From contig JAGTJL010000007.1 of the NCBI GenBank assembly GCA_020746875.1, forward strand, positions 558,001 through 622,000: DNA of 64,000 nucleotides, written 5' to 3'. This document shows positions 57,127-64,000 of this stretch, piece by piece; position 1 is the stretch's first letter, and every line of letters starts with the position of its first letter. The translations under genes were made by a program, and so were the position numbers. The DNA comes from Rhexocercosporidium sp. MPI-PUGE-AT-0058 (lineage: Eukaryota > Ascomycota > Leotiomycetes > Helotiales). The notes below the pieces were generated by a model. It saw only the letters and a list, made by a program, of their open reading frames with translations. It made no database searches and was not told where the DNA came from.

Positions 57127-58637
57127 CTTTGGCCTTTTCAGTTTACCTTTGATCTTTTGTTTTATATTGCCCAATTTACTGCTACCTAGCGGCCGAGCAT
57201 TTGCCGGCAAACGAAAGAATTTAGCTTGGTAGCAACATGTAGCAAACTTGTGATGACAAAGGGCGGAGATATCCTCATACCCTCCTCCCCTCTTTTTTTT
57301 CCCCTTAGAATAATTCCGCCTGGAAGACGAGCCCAGCCAGACTTGCTAGATGTCGACCAGTAATCATAACACATGTTATTGAGCAGCCTGCTCGTTTCCC
57401 GAAGAACAGGTTCCCGATAGGTGACATGAAGCCAGGCCTTTATGTTAAATCCTAGCTGTAATATGAACGAGTCTAAATTAAAGGAAATCAAGCTTGGGTC
57501 AAATGTTGAGCGAGCAATGAGTTTGACGTCGGTATTTAGCCACTCACGGAAATAGAGACGTCGCCAAAAGTGCCAATTGTACGTACCAGCACCTTGGGAT
57601 ATCCCAATATCCACAACAATCTCCGGATGACAGTTTCATTTTACTTATGTCCATTTTTTGGCAACAATGATCGGCCAGGAGTTCCAAGAAGTCTGGTGCG
57701 TCTTGAGCATTTTATGTCTCTTCAGATGCCGAATCGGTTCTGATCGCAATTGCTTTCCTGCAAAGAAGCATTGTTATTACTCCTTTTGTGCTCACTGAGA
57801 CCATCTTATTCACCTAAGGCAAATTGTTCGCACGACTAGACGGGTTTTGCTCATCCGAGTCTAATATCTAAATCAAGACGGCTGTGCGGTTTCAACAACT
57901 GTCACGTGCTGAGCGCCATGACTTGTTTCAAAACATAACCTTCTGCGACGATACTACTGTAAGAAACAAGCGTCTAACCGCAACAACAAGCCTTCCAGAG
58001 TTCTGAATGGTCGAGACAACCTGCAGAAACAATCTGCGGCACTTTCGACTGCAGATCGGAACGCCATGCCAGAGCCTCCCTCTCATCCAGCAAACATACA
58101 AGGGATGTCCCCAGATCGTCCTTGGATACCAAGACCTACTTACAAAACTCGCAAGAGATCTCTAAACTCTTGTAACGCGGTTGGGCTACGGCCAAGCATT
58201 GGCGAAGTCCATGTGCATCCGTGTTGGGGTGTTTCCGCGCTTTCTATGCCCTCCGGGACAGAGTAAGCATCCTTTTCTATGCTTGGCTGTCACGCCTCTC
58301 ACTGCAGACTTGGTGTCTTGTACCTAATCGGCATGTTGCTTGTTTCTAATCGGAAATACTGAGTCTATTCCATCTTCTGGTACGAGCTCGTATTCCTTTT
58401 TTAGATCACGCTGTCAAAAAAAGCTGAGCGTATTGCATGGCAGTGGCAAAGGTCTTTTTTGGTGTCCAGTCACATAAAGGTTCATTGACTGCCCAAACTC
58501 TCTGTTTTCTCTTCTAGCGGGGCTCATTCTAATTTCTGTACACCCAATTCCTTCGAAAGCTAGCCTTTCCATTTCGATTCCTATTTCAATTTGCGTTCTT
58601 TCATCATCGCATTTGCATTCAAATCATACCCGCAATC
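57127..58637. other. Spacer (1.5 kb), no convincing gene
   Basis: Minus ORF 57186-57614 has no motif. The last 150 bases are a pyrimidine-rich leader (TTTCCATTTCGATTCC and similar) typical of highly expressed fungal genes, just before the repeat-precursor ATG. Confidence 0.45.
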
Positions 58638-59972
58638 ATGAAGCACCCATCACCATATATCGCACTCTTCGCGGCCACAGCCGTCCTTTCTCTCCCTCTC
58701 AACATCCAGATGGGAGCGTATTCTCCAGCTCTGGTAGTCGGTGACGGATCCATTGGGTTTGAAGGAGCGAGTGGAACGAACCAAGTTGCCAACCTCATGA
58801 ATACGCTTCAAGGCGCCACTGCCAACGGAGCTGCCGCTGCCGCTGGTCAAGCGGCCGCCCCAATCACTCAGCCAGCTGCTCCTGCTCAACAGCCAGCACC
58901 TGCTGCTGTTGCACCGGCAGCCGAGAGTATTGATACGAGTGTCCTCCCTCAGGGAATGGGCAAGATCATTAATGCTCGCGCGGAGACAATCGAAGGCTTG
59001 ACTCCTGAAGAACAGGAGGCGCTTGAGGAAGCTCAAGAGGAGGCGGCCATCACGGACAGTACAAAACGCTCTGAGGACTTATTCGAAGGGCTCACTCCCG
59101 AAGAACAAGAGGCTCTTGAAGAAGCCCAGGAGGAAGCTGCTATCACCGACAACACGAAACGCGATGAGTTTGACGGTTTGACTACAGAAGAGGAGGAGGC
59201 ACTCGAAGAAGCCCAAGAGGAGGCCGCTATCACTGACAACACCAAACGTGATGAATTTGAGGGCCTCAGTGCGGAGGACCAAGAAGCTCTTGAGGAAGCC
59301 GAGGAGGAGGCAGCGATTACCGAAAATACCAAGCGTGATGAATTCGAGGGCTTGACTGCCGAAGAGCAAGAAGCACTTGAAGATGCTCAAGAAGAAGCCG
59401 CTATCACGGATAATACCAAGCGTGATGAATTCGAGGGTCTGACAGCAGAAGAGCAAGAGGCTTTAGAGGACGCCCAAGAAGAAGCCGCCATCACCGATAA
59501 CACCAAGCGAGCCCTGACAGCCGAAGAAAAGGAGGAGATCGACGAAGAGACTGAGATTGAGGATAACACCAAGCGGGCCCTCACCACCGAGGAACAGGAA
59601 GAGATCGATGAAGATTGTGACGACGAGGACAACACCAAGCGAGCTCTCACCGCCGAAGAGCAGGAGGAGATCGACGAAGAGATTGACATTGAGGACAACA
59701 CCAAGCGAGCCCTCACCGCCGAGGAACAGGAAGAGATCGATGAAGATTGTGACGAAGAGGACAACACCAAGCGAGATCTCACCGCCGAAGAGCAGGAGGA
59801 GATCGATGAAGAGATCGACATTGAGGACAACACCAAGCGAGCATTGACAGCCGAAGAAAAGGAGGAGATCGACGAAGAGACTGAGATTGAGGATAATACC
59901 AAGCGGGCTCTCACCGCCGAAGAGCAAGAGGAGATCGATGAAGAGATCGACATTGAGGACAATGAGAAATGA
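58638..59972 (+). CDS. Kex2-processed secreted repeat protein: 13 acidic repeats in two classes (444 aa)
   Basis: Single exon. Signal peptide MKHPSPYIALFAATAVLS, then the conserved block LPLNIQMGAYSPALVVGDGS shared with the 35949-36533 product, then an Ala/Gln/Pro spacer (residues 63-97). From residue 116 come six class-A units, mostly 29 residues (core GLTAEEQEALEDAQEEAAIT, ending DNTKR), then seven class-B units of 22 residues (core LTAEEQEEIDEEIDIED, ending NTKR). Twelve Lys-Arg sites end units at residues 144, 175, 204, 233, 262, 291, 313, 335, 357, 379, 401 and 423; the final unit ends NEK. Kexin cleavage in the late Golgi followed by removal of Lys-Arg would release about a dozen very acidic, probably helical peptides. 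Two class-B units carry one Cys each (EDCDD, EDCDE). Function unknown. Confidence 0.93.
   Translation: MKHPSPYIALFAATAVLSLPLNIQMGAYSPALVVGDGSIGFEGASGTNQVANLMNTLQGATANGAAAAAGQAAAPITQPAAPAQQPAPAAVAPAAESIDTSVLPQGMGKIINARAETIEGLTPEEQEALEEAQEEAAITDSTKRSEDLFEGLTPEEQEALEEAQEEAAITDNTKRDEFDGLTTEEEEALEEAQEEAAITDNTKRDEFEGLSAEDQEALEEAEEEAAITENTKRDEFEGLTAEEQEALEDAQEEAAITDNTKRDEFEGLTAEEQEALEDAQEEAAITDNTKRALTAEEKEEIDEETEIEDNTKRALTTEEQEEIDEDCDDEDNTKRALTAEEQEEIDEEIDIEDNTKRALTAEEQEEIDEDCDEEDNTKRDLTAEEQEEIDEEIDIEDNTKRALTAEEKEEIDEETEIEDNTKRALTAEEQEEIDEEIDIEDNEK
58986..59510 (+). repeat. Class-A coding repeats (6 units, mostly 87 bases)
   Basis: Encode the GLTxEEQEALEEAQEEAAIT units. The last two units (59337-59510) encode identical peptides with a few silent differences, pointing to recent duplication or gene conversion. 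Confidence 0.9.
59511..59969 (+). repeat. Class-B coding repeats (7 units of 66 bases)
   Basis: Seven tandem units; the first and sixth (59511-59576 and 59841-59906) are almost identical in DNA, as are units two and four, so blocks larger than one unit have been copied. Confidence 0.9.
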
Positions 59973-61173
59973 GGTTTGTCCTTATCTGTTTCAAAGCTTT
60001 CGAATAACGAAGCTGATGAAGAGACCGCTAAAGAGATCTGACTGGCTTCAAAGATGTCCCGATGTATGCGATGGGTTCTGCACAAGTCTTTCCGACCGGA
60101 AGTACAGTTCGGGACTGAAGAGGGGAGATTCGGTGTTTGGAATCACGTAGAAACCTGATAGTGCGGACGCAGCTCCGAGGCTGTCTGTTCTTGTAGCTTC
60201 TAGTAATAAATCGTCCTGCTTAGAGGGCTGGTTTGTGGCAGTTTGTACTCGGTCAACATGTAAAAATTTCATTAATTGGAGATCTTACGCCATTGACTGT
60301 ACTCGCCTCGGAGGGTAAATTTCTTCCACGCTTTGTACATGGAAATTTAGAGGCACAAACTTTGTAATGGAAGAGTTAATCTCGCATCACAAAAAGGCAC
60401 TTCTTTCTCCCTGTTCTGGTGAGGTAGTTCTGGTGAGGTAGATGCGAAGTGCGTTCTTTCTTCTCGTACTCGTGGTACCAAAATGCCAAAGGACTTCAAG
60501 CTTACTACCCCCACGTCCTCCACATCTTAGCTGTCACAATGGAGCAGCAGAAAGCACTGGAATAGATATCTCATGCATACTTTGACTAATAAGTTCATCG
60601 GTTCTAGCTCCTACTTCGTAGCCTGTTCCCCCTCTTGAGTCCCCATGTTCCACTTTCGAAAACGCTTTTGAAACCACTTCAAGATTTTCGCCACACACCA
60701 AGAAAACTTAATTCAAACATCACCCAAATCCCAAGCTTTGCTTGCCATATTTCTGTTCTACCCACGAATCACGTCCTCGCCGAGACATTACAGATTTCAG
60801 ACAAGATTAAGGATGCGACCTCATCTGATGCTACTGTAATGGACTAGATAAAATGTAGCTTCATGTGAAGTGAACCAAGACATATATTAGTTTTCTGCTG
60901 CCTTTTCAGACATATTTTGGAGTTGCACTACCGGTGACTCGGGTAAGCTTGTCCTTGGATCAAAATTATCATGATTAACCTTGGTATCTTGGTTCTTGGG
61001 GATTGATACCCCCGGCATCTCGATCTCATTGCATTTCTCTGACTTGCGGTATTGACTTCGTTAAATTCTTAACATTGCATTCGGGACACAATTTAATCCA
61101 TTCTATTTCCCAATCGCCGTGGGAATAACCTCTAACTATTCCGCCCTAGTCAACCAAAAGCTATCCACCCAAA
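59973..61173. other. Spacer with a 14-base tandem duplication
   Basis: GTTCTGGTGAGGTA occurs twice head to tail at 60413-60440. No gene is recognised; ORF 60635-60847 has no motif. Confidence 0.5.
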
Positions 61174-61970
61174 ATGCAGCAGTTAGTGTTCTTGCTCGTC
61201 ACCAAGCTTCTCTCAAGCCTCGCCATCTTCTCAGTGACCCTTGTTTCTGCACAAAGTATCAATGGCATCCCGATTTGTGCTGTACGGTTTCCCTTCTCCA
61301 CTTTATCTCGCCTTTGTAACTAGCTTACCAAAGGTTAGAAAGAATGCGCACTCAAATTCATCGGCTCTTCGAACTGCCCCCTCACAAATCAAACATGCAT
61401 TTGCAACTACCTCTTGTTCTATGATTCTTGTGTGGAGAACGAGTGCAATGGTACAGATTCAACTTGTAAGTCGAATCAGTGGCTGCGGGGGGATAGAGCT
61501 GACACCGTCCAGCGGCCAGCGAGCCGCCCATACCCTACTACATACCCGATGCGACGATATCTATAGGTATTATCCCTACCTGTTTTCCATCTACAACCAG
61601 TCTTTCAGGGCCAACAGCATCCCCGATTCGTTCTACTTCAAGTGTATCAGACAGAAATCGTCCTGCATCAACTACTCCTGCGACCACTTTACTAATTCCC
61701 TCCGGACGGGAAACATTACCGTCGAAAACGGTAATGGCTGACAGTACTTCTATGGGTTTGATGGCACCGCCTTCGAGGACGAGTATCACCGAAGCGCAGG
61801 GCAATAGCACAGTGCAGCAAAGTAGGACAGATGAAGGCGGCAGTACGAGCGCTAGTAGAAGCCAGGTGGCACAATTGACACTCACCGGTAGTTCAGGGAC
61901 ATCGCTGGTCTTGGCTCCTAGAGTTGCTGTCGTTGGGCTGCTGGCGCTGGCGCTGGGGGTTTGTAGCTAA
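61174..61970 (+). CDS. CFEM-domain, probably GPI-anchored protein (212 aa, 3 exons)
   Basis: Exons 61174-61281, 61339-61465 and 61567-61970 (639 bases). Signal peptide MQQLVFLLVTKLLSSLAIFS; then the CFEM-like core INGIPICA-KECALKFIGSSNC, PLTNQTCICNYLLFYDSC and VENECNGTDST. The CxC-type ICN and the cysteine order match CFEM proteins, which bind heme or mediate surface sensing in fungi. A Ser/Thr/Pro-rich stalk follows and the C-terminus SSGTSLVLAPRVAVVGLLAL-ALGVCS is a typical GPI signal. The acceptor of intron 2 is ambiguous: TATAG at 61566 adds two more Cys (CIIPTC), while a later TTTCAG keeps the same frame without them. Confidence 0.82.
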
Positions 61971-63425
61971 ATGAAGGTGCTGGGTCGCGACGACATACAA
62001 CTGAGCTCCAATGCCGGAGTGTGTAAGAATAAGTTGGAATGTAATAATAAATAACAGAGAAGTTTCCAGTAAATCATTATAACTTTGCAATCTATCAGTG
62101 AAAGGGAGAGCCGTTTGACACTACAGAATCCAAGCTACAAATTTGGCACAAATTGCTAAAATGCCGAAGAGGTCATTCATTGTAGAATTCAGGTGTGTAT
62201 GGCTTCAACAGGGCTCCCAAATAGAAGTCTTCAAATTATGGACCAAATTCTTCCCATGCAGATTTAGATTTTGAAGTAGCTGATATTACATGATAAATTC
62301 GACCTCAGAGGCTCGCTTTGCCCCAAATAAGCCAAGCGAGATGAGGTGTACGACTACTTTCACTACATCAAGTCCGGCAGCGACATAGAATAACGATAAA
62401 CAATGTCAGAAAAGTGACTAGTGTATTGAATGTTTCAATATTTGGTATTACCTGTATAGTTAATATGTACCTAAGTCGGTGTCTCGCCAGCCTAATCTTG
62501 GTGATATCCGTCCTGCCTCGGTAGCGTAGATTCCTATTTGATTTTTCTACCTGGGTCTATTCGTCTATACTCTTCATGTCAGTATTACGTTATAAGATTC
62601 AATATGTCTTAGTAATTCTTCCAATGACGAAATGTGCTATCAACCACATAGAAAGCAGTGCCCCCACACACAGCGTGAGCTATCACAGGTCATGCCAAAA
62701 ATAAAATGGCCGCAAACTCACGCTTCAAATTTGAAGAAGAGAGAATTCTGCATCCAAGACCTTTCTTGACAAATTCATTAAGAATAATGCCATAGGAGTC
62801 CGAGTTTCTGGTCCTTTGGCAGTCTAAGACTAAGACCTCAACAGGTGTCATTGGTGCTTGGCCTGCTTGGCCTGGCAGCCAAGCACCGAGCATTTTCTAA
62901 ATCTGCTCAAATGCACTCGGAAGCTATGTAGATAAGCGAATGAGGGGGTTAGCTTTAGCTATCATCTTGCCGTGCATTTTCAAGCCAGCAGCTTGAGAGT
63001 GTAAGATCTAGAATCTGTTTTTGACATAGAAAATGTAGTAGGGCTGGTCCGATTCACTGGTTTCTTTGGTTAAGGTTTATTGGAAGGTACATTGCTTCAT
63101 CTAAATACTTTCTGAATGCTTCTAGATAATTTTAGATGTATGAAGTGAAAATACCGCAAGACAGACAAGGAGAAAGCACTTGGTATTGGCCTTGAAATAA
63201 AACGTAAACAACTCGCTTATTTTTGCGCGACACCCAGCCCAAAGGTTGACAGGGAGCGGTGAACTAGTGGTTGCATTCTCTAGGCAGCTGACTGCGGGGT
63301 GATTATTGCAAACACTGATCGGAGGCGTAGGCAATACATAAGGTTTGATATTCTACTGTCAGTCTTCTCCACAACAATATCCCTTTTCAAGCCAAAAGCA
63401 AAATTTGAGACTTGTACCGCCTAAG
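61971..63425. other. Spacer (1.45 kb), no gene
   Basis: AT-rich in places; no ORF above 70 codons with any motif. Right end is the promoter of the last gene. Confidence 0.5.
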
Positions 63426-64000
63426 ATGGCAACTTTCCGACAATTTATCTCTAGCCTCCTTCTATTCGTTCTTCAAGCTCAAGGAGTTAACGGCGATGGT
63501 ATAGGGCTTATTGGATGGGGGAAGACGCTGTACAACCCCACGTGCACATTCGCGTGTAGATATGCAATCCGAAGTCAGTCGCTGGCTTGCACGCCCACCG
63601 AAAGCTCCGAGACTTTTGGAACGGCACATCATTCCGTCAAGACCCCACCCAGCTGTTATGTTGCGGATCTGGTATTCCTGAAGACCGTGGCACTTTGCAT
63701 CGATACTTATTGTCCTTTGGCAGGTAACCCACCACTGAGTTTGGTGAAAAGTTACTGGGCGGGGCATCTCGCAACTGGGACGCTAGGAACGCCCAAATAT
63801 ATACCGGCCTTATCGTATGAAGATGCGCTGGGTGCTGCTCGTGCAGACGAAGTTCACGCTGCCAGTGGTATGAACCTGACAACTGGAAATACAACAAACG
63901 ATGAGCATTCCCATATGAAGATCAAGATCCGGCAGCATGATAGCCATGGGGCTGCAGCATCATCGGGAATGAAAACTTTCGATGTCTCGAGTCCTCTCCC
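63426..64000 (+). CDS. Ferric-reductase-like membrane protein, N-terminal part (cut by window end)
   Basis: Open from ATG 63426 to the last base (191 codons) without a stop. Signal peptide MATFRQFISSLLLFVLQAQG, then GLIGWGKTLYNPTCTFACRY, SLACTP, PSCYVADLVFLKTVALCIDT and YCPLAGNPPLSLVKSYWAGH. This Cys-containing ectodomain, beginning with G-x-I-G-W-G-K-x-x-Y-x-P and followed by a segment before the first transmembrane helix, is typical of fungal FRE-type metalloreductases. The heme-binding and FAD/NADPH domains would lie beyond the window. The tail here is His/Ser-rich (NDEHSHMKIKIRQHDSHG). Confidence 0.8.
   Translation, partial: MATFRQFISSLLLFVLQAQGVNGDGIGLIGWGKTLYNPTCTFACRYAIRSQSLACTPTESSETFGTAHHSVKTPPSCYVADLVFLKTVALCIDTYCPLAGNPPLSLVKSYWAGHLATGTLGTPKYIPALSYEDALGAARADEVHAASGMNLTTGNTTNDEHSHMKIKIRQHDSHGAAASSGMKTFDVSSPL

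Noticed and set aside
58986..59969. CRISPR-like regular repetition
   Set aside because: Units are contiguous, in frame and lack unique spacers; they are coding tandem repeats in a eukaryotic gene.
58638..59972. Dikaritin (ustiloxin-type) RiPP precursor or alpha-pheromone precursor
   Set aside because: Repeat cores have no Tyr or other aromatic core residues and no pheromone-like Trp-Cys pattern, and no UstY/DUF3328 oxidase with paired His-Cys motifs was seen in the window.
58650..60085. Long minus-strand ORFs of 99-232 codons over the repeat precursor
   Set aside because: Mirror images of the repetitive coding strand (runs of Ser/Val from GAG/GAC-rich repeats); the plus strand has the signal peptide and Lys-Arg sites.

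Overview
The window looks like nuclear DNA of a filamentous ascomycete. Short GT-AG introns (about 45-140 bases) interrupt most genes. The products include a Zn2Cys6 regulator, a HET-domain protein, CFEM and Kex2-processed secreted proteins, a GtaA-type glutaminase and a DRS2-type flippase. The one autonomous transposon carries G:C-to-A:T damage like that left by repeat-induced point mutation (RIP). The gene set would fit a Leotiomycetes-type fungus, but that placement is inference. Exon boundaries were worked out by hand; for most genes called here the summed exon length divides exactly by three.

Left part (1-20 kb): a cytochrome P450, a single-pass membrane protein with a Q/S/A repeat ectodomain, two unknown genes, a tRNA-Ile(AAU) with a damaged acceptor stem, a Zn2Cys6 factor, a Cys-rich membrane protein, an epoxide hydrolase, and a head-to-head pair of splicing genes (pinin/SDK/memA and PHF5A/Rds3) sharing about 316 bases of promoter.

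Middle part (19-35 kb): a decaying accessory region. It holds a broken coiled-coil-like gene, a complete but inactivated pogo/Fot1-type transposon with 48-base inverted repeats, an F-box gene, a broken secreted L-asparaginase, an intact 12-exon glutaminase A, a broken APH-family kinase, and a hAT-type MITE with 8-base target duplications.

Right part (36-64 kb): a secreted protein with Kex2 sites, a prolyl 4-hydroxylase, a patch of small unknown genes (40-45 kb) that may be fast-evolving paralogues, a small six-cysteine secreted protein, CRIPT and a DRS2-type P4-ATPase in divergent arrangement, a HET protein, tRNA-Trp(CCA), a 13-unit Kex2-processed repeat protein, a CFEM/GPI protein, and the start of a ferric-reductase-like gene cut by the window end.

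The most unusual content is the pair of secreted precursors at 35949-36533 and 58638-59972. They share an N-terminal domain (core GAYSPALVVGDG) but have unrelated C-terminal cargo. One carries thirteen highly acidic repeat peptides in two classes, twelve of them ending in Lys-Arg.
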